From assembly GCA_013407085.1 (NCBI GenBank), contig JACCGJ010010187.1:62001-126000 (forward strand): a DNA stretch of 64,000 bases, given 5' to 3'. Of the stretch, positions 1-11,639 are shown in pieces. Position 1 is the first letter of the stretch. Each line of letters starts with the position of its first letter. This DNA comes from Atriophallophorus winterbourni (Eukaryota > Platyhelminthes > Trematoda > Plagiorchiida > Microphallidae). The position numbers and the translations under genes were made by a program. Under the pieces are notes generated by a model. That model searched no databases. It was not told the origin of the DNA and saw only the letters and a list, made by a program, of their open reading frames with translations.

Positions 1-924
1 ATTTTAATTTCAATTGTGAAAAGTGAAGTGATCAGAGCGTTTCAATTTCACATGTCAATCAAAATTCTCTGTTAGTCGTGGTCGCCAACATTTGCCAGTT
101 CGTGATTTTCAAAACGGAAGTAAATTTTGCCATTGTACTCACTCAGTACCGGATGTTCTGTATCGCCGAATAATCTGATTATCTTTTAGTCATTACATTA
201 CAGAAAAAATTGGTCAAATGAGGGATGCCTTGAATTAAGTCATATTTAGCCAATCCATCTGTCGAGGATTCGAGGATTTATGGTTTAAAAGCGAATATTT
301 TACATCACAGGAATACGGTATGAATGAAAATGTAAAACATTATAGTATATAAAGAGTAGAGTATACTAAATGTATTGCTTACGAATGATGTCCATATAAT
401 TGAATCAACAGACGACTATTGCAGCGTAAAGAAAACGTAGGTAGCGCAAATAATTTTCACAATTAACCCGTGCATTACTCGACTGATCAGTACTGCTTAT
501 CGCGGAGAGAACTACTAACAAAATGACCAGGTAGCGATGACAACGCGATGCTATCGCGTTTGATAGTGATGCTAGTGTGCATTGATGCAATCAATTAATA
601 TTTGTCTAACTTGCTAGTTTTATTACTAATTGTACGATGAAAAATAAACGAATGGTTTATTGTAAATACATAAACGCAAGCATACTCTAAGATAGGCACA
701 TGTTTATTTCATCCTGCAATCTAATGGTTGAAAACAAGATTGTGCGCATTATTTTCTTTGAAGTGTTCTCACAAGCTATCAAAGAGATTTCATTAGCTCG
801 TTCTCCTAAGTAAGTTAATGAAGAAATTACTATTGATTTATTAAACAAGATATTGCTCCCATAAACGGCAAATGTCTAGCTCATCGCGAGTCAGAGTAAT
901 TACTACGAAAGCTTCGGATACTGG
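1..924. other. AT-rich sequence without a recognised gene
   Basis: I see no open frame with family resemblance, no RNA gene and no clear repeat. The short open frames here have no splice-site context and look random. Confidence 0.5.
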
Positions 925-2580
925 TAATTTTCATTATTTGTATAATGGTATCGTTAGAACCATTGATCCAAACGAACTCAAACCATCTAATATCATGTCA
1001 TAATATGCTAACCCAATTGTCGGTGAAACTCAGCAGGTTAAAAGATGGATTAAGTAATCATTCCCTGTCTTTTTTAGGGATCTCACGGTTTGTTCACATG
1101 TGCTTAAAACTTTTGGGTTCTTATCAACCGGTTAACACCCAGATACTCCCCTACTTTTGATGAGTTCAGTAGTGTGATCGACTCTTCATTGGATGAAAAT
1201 TTCCCTGATCATAACGAAATCCTACCTAATCTCATAAAACACTGCTGAACAGCTTTACGACACCACTTCATTGATTGCGGCTTCTGTGCTGACAGGAAAG
1301 GGATTGCTCCAGAAGAAATGCGTGACCCCAAAATCTTTCCACTATTTAAAAATAAGGGTGATAGAATCATTTGGAACATTTCTCGAGGAAACCCTCCTAA
1401 AAGGTTGTACGTCAATTGTTCACTGGCTCATACAGATGCTACTACAGGAGAAAACCCCGAGGAAAAACCTGGAACAGAGTCTCGTAGACCACCTCTTTCT
1501 GGCAACTCCCTGCTGCCTTGCAGGTCGCACTTGGTTGTGCAAAGGCTAGAGATGCTGACTCGAACAAACGCCGAGTAGTGCTGGGGACGCCGCTTTGTAC
1601 CCAAATTCCCAAGAATCTTCTTTGAAGCCGATTCATCCTCCAGGAGGAGATAGTTGCACAAAGTAAAGTAAAGTAAGTACTACAGGTATAGAGTTTGCTC
1701 GGGAGCTCACCGTGGCTTCATCCGTGTAAGCAAAACCGTAGACATGATCTTGTCCCAAAGACAACTACAACAAATGTTTCGGGTACGGCGAATGCTTTTA
1801 TTTGCAGTTCTATTAATATAACGAAATTATTCGACAAGATTAGCTAAGAGGGTCTTCTGAAAATAGTTGATCTAATAATGGCTGCTCTCCAAGAATGCCT
1901 AAACTTTTAATGTCTTACAAATCTGTCATGAACTGTTCACTCAAATTGAACGGGTGCATTTCAGATGCTTTTGGAATTTGCAGAGGGATCAAATAGTATG
2001 TGTTTTTGCCCTCCGGCGGTCCTGCGTTTCCTTGTTCTGCTTCTGAAGCACTCTTTTGTGAAGAAAACAGAATGCATTTACTTACGCACGTGATGCAATG
2101 ATAAGCTTCACACCCTGAACCTTTCGAGAGTACAACTCAGTTTCCGGGAATCGTAATCCGTGGTCTACTATTTGCAGACGATTCAGCCATAATTGCCATT
2201 CGTCGACATGTAAAGACTTTTATTTGACAATTAAAATGAATAAGACCAAAGTCTTTATTCACGGTACTGTATCACCTCCAGTGTGAAAACAGACAACTTG
2301 AACCAGTTGATCATTTTACATATATTCGTTTATCATGTGCAGATAACTTGTCGCTAGACACAAAATTGCTAATCGATCAGCTGCCTTCTTGTCACGCTCG
2401 AATTATTGTGTTGATGAAACCGAAAGCTGGCTCTGAAAATAAAAATGAAGGTATACATCGCTTACTCACAAAATGCTTTATTGTAAGCCAATGAAATTGG
2501 ACCATCCAAGCCCACTCACGAATACAATTGAGGAGCCTCCGTCACGTCTGGAACAAACCATAGATGGAAAAATATTGCCG
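925..2580 (+). mobile_element. Old, degenerate copy of the RTE-type LINE (linker and reverse transcriptase)
   Basis: This stretch aligns by eye with 62640-63930 of the better copy at the right edge. Shared landmarks are the segment before the RT domain (RLKDG against RWKDG), the 'LFKNKGD'-like block near 1345, the CGFRKGRSTVDMI-like block near 1715-1750, the Q-G-(V/I) region and the LLFADD-like segment near 2165-2185, and 'ALLY' near 2475. Stops and frameshifts occur throughout, so it is a dead copy. It keeps the segment near 2300-2460 that the right-edge copy has lost. A GC-richer insertion splits it at about 1407-1677, and a further roughly 180 bp of RT sequence is missing at that point. 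Confidence 0.75.
1407..1677 (+). repeat. SINE-like insertion with a short tandem tail
   Basis: A roughly 270 bp block, clearly richer in G and C than its surroundings, interrupts the old RTE copy and has no counterpart at that point in the right-edge copy. It ends in a short run of an AAGTA-type repeat (1660-1677), as expected for a target-primed LINE or SINE insertion. I see no tRNA A and B boxes in it, so its origin is unknown. Confidence 0.4.
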
Positions 2581-2582
2581 AA

Positions 2583-2829
2583 GTGCCTTTTAAATCCAAC
2601 AAATGCAGGCTCAAGAATGTGGGGAAGCCAATAGATTTCACGTACATGATAGTTCAGCGTGTCCATGAAAGTCGCAACGAGGCAAATGATTTTAGTGTTT
2701 TCATAGGCTCCAGCTTAAAAACTTCAATTCAAACAACCACTTTCTTCACAAAACTATCACGTTTCTTCTATCTACACAAACGGGTATTTGGGAAATGTTT
2801 GCCGATGATATTCTCAAGAAATGCAATTC
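2583..2829 (+). mobile_element. CR1-like LINE fragment (3' part of reverse transcriptase)
   Basis: The frame reads through DFTYMIVQRVHESRNEANDF, IGSSLKTSIQ and HKRVFGK, a block typical of the region after the RT palm in CR1/Jockey-group LINEs. The stretch around 2778-2815 matches the start of the CR1-like fragment at 37352-37740 at nucleotide level. It is truncated at both ends and directly precedes element X. Confidence 0.6.
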
Positions 2830-3790
2830 GTCAAGTTTGATAATACCAGCCCATCGTGGCATGGGCTTGAAACGCACCGGTTTGCACAAAATCGATTGAC
2901 AAAACAGATCGAAGTGACAACCGGAACAGACTTGCCTCTAATTTGTTGTGGTTAATTGGTTCGTCTATATAAGATAGGCGAATGTTTTTCATTTTCTTTT
3001 GTGTAATGAATGCCTTTATCCAGTTTGCTTCGGGCAGGTGGAGCTCGTAAGCCAATGAAGGCAATTCACCCAGAGGGTTGGAAAAGCCTTATTTCAAACC
3101 TCCACTGACTTGTGGCTACATCTAATCATAGAAAAGGCTTCAGGAGTCAACCTGGCGAAACAATCTGAAACCAAAGTCCCGTTAGGCATCCCAAAGCTGT
3201 ATTCAACTTTTTTCTACCAACTCCTGCGACGACATCGTTGTCAAAACGTATCAGCCTAGTTGTTTCTTTAGTTTCAGCGGTGTAATGGAGAAAGAGCACT
3301 TGCTGCATTGTCAACAGCCAGTTATCCGTATTAAACTGCCCTGGCGTACATCTTAACGCGTCAAAGGATAGGAAACTCCATTCTGCTTCTATGGATAATA
3401 ACACGTGAATCAGCAGATACCGGTTAAAAGCTATGGCTCGACTGGTGTAGAGTGTAGTGCCTGCGTCCGATGGTGCTCTCGGCCGCTGAACGTAGATCAC
3501 GCCGCTGGCGTGCAACTGACACCGATCGATCGAGTAATGTCTATCGCTGCGAACGCTGCGTGATAGATTATTCCCCAGTAATCGGACTGTTTAGTTGTTC
3601 GAATAGCTATGGAGCATCAAAAAATCATACGATTTTGATGCACATCCATGTTTGTTATCAACTGAATTAGACCAACAACAATGAACGCTTTGACCAATCG
3701 ATTTCTTTTGTGTTCTGGGACTCGTGGATGAACACGATTAGATCAGGTGGCTGTGAAACGCTGGGGGTAACGTAGTTATTATTCGACTTA
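2830..3790 (+). repeat. Element X copy split by a nested RTE insertion
   Basis: 2830-3004 and 3680-3790 together match the dispersed repeat seen intact at 43390-43720. Shared landmarks are a 'GACAACCGG' block, an 'ATGAACCC-TTTGACCAATCGG'-like block and a 'CGTGGGTGAAC'-like block. The middle is a 657 bp internally deleted RTE copy. The function of element X is unknown. It could be the 3' tail of a LINE or a SINE. Confidence 0.6.
3023..3679 (+). mobile_element. Internally deleted RTE copy inserted into element X
   Basis: 3024-3471 matches the 5' leader of the RTE element at 60808-61258 (both begin at the 'GCTTCGGGCAGGTGGAGC' block). At about 3472 it jumps directly to sequence matching the RTE 3' end (as at 12833-12905 read in reverse) and ends in a short ACAACAA tail. 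Imperfect duplications flank it at 3005-3022 and 3680-3696 (AATGAA-GC-TTT-A pattern). That fits a target-site duplication. The whole ORF has been removed. Confidence 0.7.
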
Positions 3791-3799
3791 TAAAACGCC

Positions 3800-6700
3800 T
3801 CAGCCCCGCACCACAATATGTTTCTAATTTTGGTGACTTCCACCATTATTGTTTCTCAATCCCACTGAATATAATCTTGTATATCGACTATGCTTACAAT
3901 TTAATCAGAATAAAAATATCAGTTCAGTGTGTGAGAAATAAAAAGTTCCGGTACATGAACATACTAAATCACTATAGGTGCATGCTTTAGCTCATTTCAT
4001 TTGGATGAGAAGTTATTCGTGGTTTGTTAGTTTATAAATGCCACTCAATAATGCACCGCTGTAAAGGTCATTTAGCAACGTATCTGCGTTTGGTTTAGTC
4101 TGACAATTGACATTTCTATTGCGACTGAAATCTAAATATCAAAGTCTCCGAGGGTAAACGTTCCAACTCCACGTTACTCTTTTATTTACTTTATGTTGGC
4201 GAACATGAAAAATTGGTGTGCGCTTTCCGATAGCTACTTTTAATTGAATACCTATTATCAATCAAAAAAACATTCACGGTGTGTTTTCTAGCACTTTCAG
4301 TATTTCAACAAAAGATTAATTGCATATACATTTGTCACTCAAGTAACAATCTTGAATTCTACATGCATGGAATCGCGTTGATCGATAAGCTAGATTTACA
4401 TAAACATCCGTCGAGGTTACTATTCAATATTTTACGATGGTTATTCTAGAAAGAAATGAATGCTAAATGTGCAGGTTAAATCTACAGCTCATGCGCATAG
4501 CCATTTTTCAGTCTGAATATATAAACTCTGTGTTAGTTTTCCCTCATACGTTATTTTTTTAAACAAAATTATTCGATATCAGGAAATGACACTTGAAGGC
4601 TATGATCTGAATTTGATATTCTACGGAATGCTTTTCCGTCACCGTCACATGAAATTCAATCCAGTCACTGCGCGTTATGTTTTCTTAGAGTGTTAAATGT
4701 ATTTTATTACACGTCTGAAAAATAAATCATCCTAACCGGTTTTTGTATTTTCTTTACATTAGATCTGGGAACGGTAAACGACCTCGAGAATCATGCACTT
4801 TACGTCAATCGATAATCGCATGCAGGTGGTTGGTGTACGCGGTTTAGAGTTAATCCCAGTTAACAGCCACTGGGCACAGCACAAGCTATTTGTTACGGAG
4901 CATCAGTTTGAGCTAGCAACCGCCTTGATGTGATCCTTGAGTACACCCGGAATGTGTTGGAGACATTCAACTATGGTCATTTACAACTGACGGAATTCAG
5001 TGTCCAAAAAGAGGTCTTCGCAGCTATCATTTTCATGAAAATAACTTTTCATAAATGAGATCTGAGCGAACGTTTGGGGAGTGGATTCAAGCAATCGGTT
5101 AGAAATCCTTCCCACTATGTACGGGTCTCTAAATGAAATCCGCATTCAGAATTGCAATCAAGTTTCATGATAGTAGTACTATTTTATACTTTAATTTTTC
5201 CATCGAACCCCACTTATGTTAGCAGCTGCATTGATTGCATCTGAATGATTTTCAAACTTCATTTGAAATAGACGTGTAAAACACCTCAGAAAATTGCAAA
5301 CTCAGGACAGCTTCAGATGAAACTTCTGGCAACCTTTGCACACTTCATGCTCCACCATTTAAAACCGCTAAACATTCTGTTAGATAGCAATCATAAACCT
5401 ATACGCTTTCATGAGTCAACCGTTCAAATTTATAAAAAGATTATACATTTTGTTATTCTCCCAGAATGCGGTCGTGAGTTCAGAATATATAACTAAATAG
5501 AAAGAAGTTAATATTGGGAAACTTACGATTTTAAGGACTCTTTTTATTTGATATGAGATTGAAACGTAACTATGTGGGTTTCCAATCGATTGGAATAAGT
5601 TTGGGACCGATCGTGAATTCATAATGCAATGAAATTTGAGTGCAATCGTTTAGAGCCCTAACCGTAGCTTCACACATCTATGCTTTAGTGTTTGAATGCC
5701 ATCGAAGAGTGAAAATGTTTCTTGCGTATTGCGTACAACCGGTAAGAACTTAAAATATAAAATAAAATAGTTAGATAACCTAACCCGCACCTGGTGGTTT
5801 CGAAGATCCTAGTCACAACCCAATGTTTCACGGCGTACAATGATACACCACTTTTAATGAAATTCAATCTGTCGCTACCAAAATGTAAAATAAAGTTTCC
5901 AAGCAACCGCTTCCTACATGCCTCATATTGACTGTATTATTTTACTCGGCTTTCAACACTTGTCATACGCATTTTACGAATTTCGTTCAATATGCTTGAC
6001 TTGGTATTCACAAAACACTTTTCAAAGTCTGTTGTCATTGCAATTGAAATTAACTGAAAAACTATCCTGGTGAGACATAAAAGTTGGTTTTATGTCGAGT
6101 TAAATTCAACGCTGTAATACAGCTTGTCTATAGTTATTAGCGATTTGAACTAACTGAATGAGAATTGTATTCCAATATATTGTATATATCAAGCTCAAAC
6201 TATTAATTAACAACTTCTGATATCAGATAGCTTGTCAAGTTGGTATTATCTACTCACCCATTCTTAAAGTTCAGGCTTTTCAGGTTGGGTTTGTTATGGA
6301 GAGTTCATTGCGCGGATCGTTTGGAAAACCAAGGAATAAAAGAAATTTCTAACAAAGATAATAGAGCAGTCAAATTCATTGAATGAACACCGGTTTTGAT
6401 TTGACAATATCATTTTCATAATTTTGGAATATATATTGCAAAATAATCAGTTTTATTCCATTTATTCAGGAAATTAAATAACCGAAACTTGATAGTTATG
6501 CAGCATTAATAATCATTTTATCACTAAAATATTAGTTTTTATTCTGATGTAAATTACGTGACGTAGAAGCTGAGTGAAATACATATGTCGTACTAAAAAT
6601 GTATACGAATCCGGTTTAATAAACGTAAACATGTGGCGATCATTGCTGGGAAAATTATTACCGAACAGTCGCATTTCAAATCGCGAAATGAAGTGTCGGT

Positions 6701-8060
6701 CTCGAGTGACTAAATTTGATTAAGAGAAAAGATTTCGAAGTAGACAGCATCCTGGACCTTCCGGTTCACGTTTCTCACACTGCATCCAAACTGGTTAAGG
6801 GGTTTCGAACAAAACTTTCAAATGGTTGTATTGACACACGATAATGCATGAATCACACGCTGAAGTCTGACCAACTGTTTTGGCTTTTGATGTTTTCTTT
6901 GCGGGTGAAACAGTTTCATTACTTATAACATATGTGTTGAATTGAAATGGTTATTTAATTAGTCTTCCATAGTCCTGACTCATTCCAAAACAATTCTACA
7001 CTGCTTGAACCCAAAGCAAGGCATGGAGAATTAGATAATGTTCCGCTTTATGAACGGATTTAATATTCGGATTTCTTGTAGTTTGCTGTCATTTTGGATA
7101 ATATTAACAATGACAATGATAATATAAAATACCTAGTTAAGAAAACCAGCATGGAAACAAACGAGGCATTTAACCGATTGGTTGATCGGTTCTTTAAGTA
7201 TTTGTGATCGCTTGTAGTCAATGTTTTGTAGATTTCTGAAGGTTTTATGATAGTGTTTGCTGAATTGTTCAAACCAACTGATAATGAAGATATTTAGATG
7301 ATAGCTAACGTAAAAATTTAATCGGGTGGTCAATGACGTATCCGAACTAAATGGGTTAAATTGATATTACATTTGATCCATTAGATTGCAACTCGCTGAA
7401 ACAAATATGTTGAATGGATTTAAAAAAAATTGAAATTTTATTATTTCAATATATTATGTCGTTATTCTCAATAATTTACCAGCCACTTGAACCAGAGTCT
7501 GTGCTCTTGATTACAGTACATACTGGTGGCTGGAATCCATAAAGGATATAACGTAAGCCCATTAAGCAGTTATTTATGTGTTCCATATCACTCAAACCAA
7601 AATCAATACATTTAGTTCAATGACGCATTTACATTTGATCGTTTTGCACTATGTTGCCCTTGCTGGTAATAGTTTTTCACCAAGGTCTAACTTGCCAATG
7701 ACTCTTTCTATCTGTAGCCCGGGTTTGCCGGAACAATTTCTGTTTTTCGTGATTTGTTCCATATCTTACCAAGTAACGAAAAACTACTATTAACCTGAGA
7801 TCCATTTTTTATGATAAACTGAAGATTTTGAGATAGAAATTTGAAATTTATACCACTCGCAACCGGGGGTAGATTTTTGGAAACAACAATGCCAAATCTA
7901 AAATGATGGAACTACTTTTATTTCAATTAGTTGGTAAATGGATGTTATTCAATATCTGTATTGAAGAAATTATATGCAAGGAGCGTAGCACCAGTTATCA
8001 TTCTTCCACAGATTGAGATCTCTTATCATTAATGCGGTTGCTGTTTGATTCCTTTTGATA
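3800..8060. other. AT-rich intergenic sequence, no gene seen
   Basis: About 4.3 kb with only short random-looking open frames and no recognisable protein, tRNA or rRNA. No tandem array was noticed. Confidence 0.5.
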
Positions 8061-8495
8061 AAAACTAATGTTCAACCCTTGGTCTGACGAAGTTTCTGCG
8101 TATTTGATGTAAACGTTACCAAAAATCTTTGTAACTATTCATATTTGATGGTTATCTATTGTACAAATGTTTTCTTGAACAATTTGTCTCCGTTACTGCC
8201 AAAGTTTCAAAATTATTGCATTCAAAACTAAGGATATTCATCAAGCTAGTTGAATATATTCCAGACCGATCGGGAACCTGTGCTCACGAAAAGGAAGTTT
8301 GTGATGAATCTATATTCGATAACTTAGGATTGGCTGGGCGAAAGCAATTCAAACCTGAACCCTTTTGTACAGGCACCCTTGGTCTGACGAAGCTTCTGCG
8401 TCAGAATAGAAACGTTACCAAAAATCTGCTCTAATCGATTCATCACATGACTTATGAAGTTGTACAAATGTTTTCTTGAACAATCTGTCTGCGCT
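8060..8495 (+). repeat. Tandem 300 bp repeat with Penelope-type hammerhead motifs
   Basis: The block starting GGTCTGACGA occurs at 8081 and again at 8381, exactly 300 bp apart. Each is followed by a shared 'GTACAAATGTTTTCTTGAAC' block (8161 and 8462). Each unit begins with the hammerhead-like CTGACGA...AAACGTTACC motif. The first copy has lost the GAAA box (TAAA) and the second keeps it. Penelope-like elements are known to have tandem terminal repeats carrying hammerhead motifs, and this arrangement fits that pattern. Confidence 0.55.
8379..8421 (+). ncRNA. Hammerhead ribozyme motif, type I, Penelope-like (family C)
   Basis: Stem I is UUGGU (8379-8383) with ACCAA (8417-8421). The core box is CUGACGA. 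Stem II pairs UUCUG with CAGAA around a short loop but has unpaired bases at its base. The second core box is GAAA. Stem III is the loopless palindrome ACGU. Predicted cleavage follows UU at 8416. The poor base of stem II makes activity uncertain. Confidence 0.5.
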
Positions 8496-9467
8496 GCCCT
8501 ACTTAGCTGAACACATCTGCAACGATGATTCCGACATATACACATAAAATAATCAAGAATATAGTTGTAAAGTTGTTCAACATATATGTATTTTGTTCCA
8601 CCTTTCATCGGCAGTTGCACACTGAGCAACTGCTTGGGTCACGTTTTACGGATGCCGGACCACCGACTTCCGAAACAGATTCATTTTGCGACGCCACATC
8701 CTGATTGGCGTAAATCTCGGGGTGGCCAAACCGTCACATGGCATAGGCAGCTAAAAAAATTCTTACTAGTAACCTTTCCAAAGTAGGCGCAGCGCGTCTT
8801 CCAGGCTGGTGTCCCCGCGATCATATATCGCAATGGTTAGTTACGCTTCAGGATATGTCCCGAAACCGTGTTCAATGGCGGTCTTGTACTAAGCATCTTC
8901 TTGGAGTGTTTGCATAACCTTGTATGTTGTCAAGCGGAGTGACGAGAAAAGCTTGTTATGATGCATGACAGTGAAAGCCGCAAGTAAGCTGCCGTGCTGA
9001 TGTCGCTCTACTCGTTCACGATACTTGTTTGAATGTATGTTCCATTCGAGGTGTAGGCACCTCTTCCCCGTTTGTTTGTGCTTACTCTTCTATTGAAGCC
9101 GTAGCAATTTAATCCCACCATTCCTCATCTTTTAGGATTTTACTTTTTCATGGTGTGTGGCCAGTTGAAGCATTCGGTACTTGGCTACCGGTGTAATGCT
9201 GTCTTTGATTATGATTATTTTGTCTGCTTACGTAAATTGGTGCAGCTTAGCAGTAAAGCTCATTCGTGCTAAACAGTTTCAGAGATAGAGACGGCAGTTC
9301 GAGTGCATCTACCTCAGCCATTTGTCTTTCATATTAGGGAATTTATCTGAATCAAATCTAGTGTGGAGTGGTTAAAAATACATATATGTTGAACAACTTT
9401 ACAGCTATATTCTTGATTATTTTATTTGTATATGTCGTTGCAGATGTGTTCAGCTAAGTAGGGCAGC
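8494..9467. repeat. Inverted repeat of about 95 bp enclosing a LINE fragment
   Basis: 8494-8594 and 9375-9466 are near-perfect reverse complements. Both contain the CTGCCCTACTTAGCTGAAC block and its partner, and the left arm has a small extra insertion near 8525-8532. The arms enclose about 780 bp that includes the 3' end of an SR2-like RTE. No transposase is present, so it may be a fold-back element or two oppositely oriented repeat copies. Confidence 0.7.
8600..8960 (+). mobile_element. 3' end of an SR2-like RTE LINE
   Basis: The frame from about 8635 reads LGHVLRMPDHRLPKQIHF, then WRKSRGGQTVTWHRQLK. This is the characteristic C-terminal domain of RTE-type LINEs abundant in trematodes. Beyond 8786 the frame is broken, but the sequence continues in family-like form to about 8960. 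It is an inactive 3' fragment. Its 3' untranslated part probably extends to about 9370. Confidence 0.7.
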
Positions 9468-9469
9468 TT

Positions 9470-10630
9470 GTTCTTTACTAATGATTGGTGAACGATTGAC
9501 AGTAAATCCGAGGGACCAAGTTATTATTTGCCATTCGCAAGCACCTGCAATCTTTAAACATGGAATCTTTTTCAAATTATGAACGCATAAGTTCGGTCTA
9601 AATATTTAGATGGCTATTGCTTCAGTCATTCAGTCTGGCCGGCCTTATTAGCGGTTTGCTGTTGAAGTTATGTGCACTGTTCCAGAGGTGGGAGTCCTTT
9701 TTATTGTTTGCTCTATCTGTCATATCAAAGATTTGATAACGGTGGCATACCTAAATTCAAATTGAAGATATAAATTCTTCTTCGGTTATGTCGGTATCGG
9801 TGCCTTTCTAGGTGTTGCAAGCATGTGTGTTTCAAAGAAGCATGTTGAATAATCATTTTACTAAAGAAACTTTGAATTAGCGCAGATTTTCCCATCCTCG
9901 CTACTAAGATTGTTTAAAAAATAATTGCAACTTACCAGCATTCTCCCCGTTGGATGAATCGACATTTCCTTCATAACATATACAAATAAACAACAGTCCC
10001 TGGAATTTATTCGGTCTGGTAAGAAAAGAATAATAAGAAAGTGTGCATAATTTACGCATTCCAACAATGTTTCCACTTTCATGTTTGACTAGCGGTGTTC
10101 GTGGAATCAAGAATAAAATATATTGGTACATAGTCTTTGCTGGCATGGCTTATAAATCAACGAATTTTTACGTTCTTCATACTATTTCAACTTCGATGAT
10201 CACGGCGTACATACGGCAGGAGCAAAATAAATCTGCCTAATTAACATTTAAATCTAATTTATATCCTTACGGGATTCAGATGTTTCTGCCCCAGTTGTAA
10301 TAAGTACTCTTCAATGATCACTCAGAGAAACGCAGCAAAATTCGTTATCGAGTTAAAAGTGTGTCTAAAGTTTCTGGTAAAATTTCCGGGGAAGATTGTT
10401 TTTGACAAATGGATGATGAAAATTTAAACAAACCAATACGGGTGTGACAATGTTTGCAAAAATGACCGTGTCTCCTCAAAGTTTTGGTTATGTAACCAGG
10501 ATTAATTATTGATCTATGGTAGCGTTCCTATAACTTCATCTTTAAGTTCCAATAATCTTTATCTTTAAGAAATAAAGCAACATAAATGTAGATAAATGTG
10601 AATAAATGTAGATTTATTTAAAAAATTAAA
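9470..10630. other. No gene recognised
   Basis: AT-rich sequence with only short, overlapping, unrelated open frames on both strands. Confidence 0.5.
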
Positions 10631-10635
10631 TAATA

Positions 10636-10725
10636 ATGGTTTCAAAATTGTCATTTGCAAGCATTTCCATCACAAACACCACGACCTGTTTCGTGCTGTT
10701 TGCACTCATAGATACTTTACGATCA
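10636..10725 (-). repeat. Decayed hammerhead repeat, family A
   Basis: Read on the minus strand it keeps GTGC-AAACA-GCAC, GAAAC and GGTCGTGGTG of the family A hammerhead, but the first core box is damaged (CTATGAG). The sequence after the cleavage site matches the 'AAAGCATGCAAATG' neighbourhood of other family A copies in degraded form. Confidence 0.55.
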
Positions 10726-10919
10726 GGACGGTTTCAATGTGATTTTAGCTACATTTTGCTAAATATCAAACAGTCGTGGCCCATGGTGCTGGTGTGTATC
10801 TCCGGTATGCTTGCAGGGGGATGAGGATTTCGCCAGGTTAATCGAAACCAAATCTCATTTCCCGATCTAACATAAATCCACTTGAAGATTTTGACCAGAT
10901 TCATCTCCGAGTTCAAGCT

Positions 10920-11165
10920 GTCCAACGCCATTAGCGTCCACCCACGAAACCCACAACGCAAGAGAGCGCTAATCGGTCAAATGACTTTATTGCGCACATG
11001 ACAAAGGGCAAGACACCTTTCTTATCGAGGCAAGCTTAGTCACTGTCACAGTCATGTCCGTGAGGGTTGTCTCTTCGATCTGATCTGTCAATCAATTTCC
11101 AGCAAGCAGGTTCAATTCAAGCACTCACCACGTTGGACTTATTTGAATGAACTTGATCCTTGCAT
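10920..11165 (-). repeat. Element X copy (minus strand)
   Basis: Its reverse complement follows the copy at 43390-43650: a GCTTGAA block, GATTGACAGATCAGATCGAAG, a GACAACC block, GACCGATTAGCGCTC, then a GTGGGTTTCGTGGGTGGACG block. It is a moderately diverged, full-looking copy. Confidence 0.65.
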
Positions 11166-11464
11166 CAAATAGCAGTCGACATTGAACATCTCCTTCTGGA
11201 TCCGAGGTAGTTGTTGCTCGAACATTTCACGTGCAATTCTTGCGAAACTCAAATTGTTGATTGTTCGCATTTGAATTAACGGTCATTTCTGCGCGTCCTG
11301 CTCTTGTCATCTAAAAGCTCATGATTAGCACTAGTCCCTAGTGCACTCCACATCTCCATGGTAACCCGGAATGTTATAGGTGATATGGTTTCTGCATAGG
11401 GTTCTACGCTGTCGCGTTTATTTTCGCAGCAATTGTTCGTACCCATTTTACACCAGTTGATTGA

Positions 11465-11565
11465 TTATTTCGAAAAATGTAAAACCGGGCGGGATTCGAA
11501 CCTTGACCGTCGGACTGATATCGAATGGAATATCTACTGTGAACCACGGAACACTTTAGCGATGC
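11465..11565 (-). repeat. Possible tRNA-derived SINE fragment
   Basis: On the minus strand there is a B-box-like GGTTCGAATCCC near 11485-11497 and, about 45 bases upstream, a weak A-box-like GTGGTTCACAGT. The T-arm does not pair well, so this is not a functional tRNA gene. It could be chance. Confidence 0.25.
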
Positions 11566-11639
11566 ACAACTTCAAATTCAAATACTTAAATCCGAAAAAC
11601 TATAGTAATAATGTAATGGAATTTTATTGAATCCAATTT

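Noticed and set aside
3147..3515. Open frame of 122 codons on the minus strand
   Set aside because: It is antisense to the RTE leader and tail and is explained by the GC-richer composition of the element.
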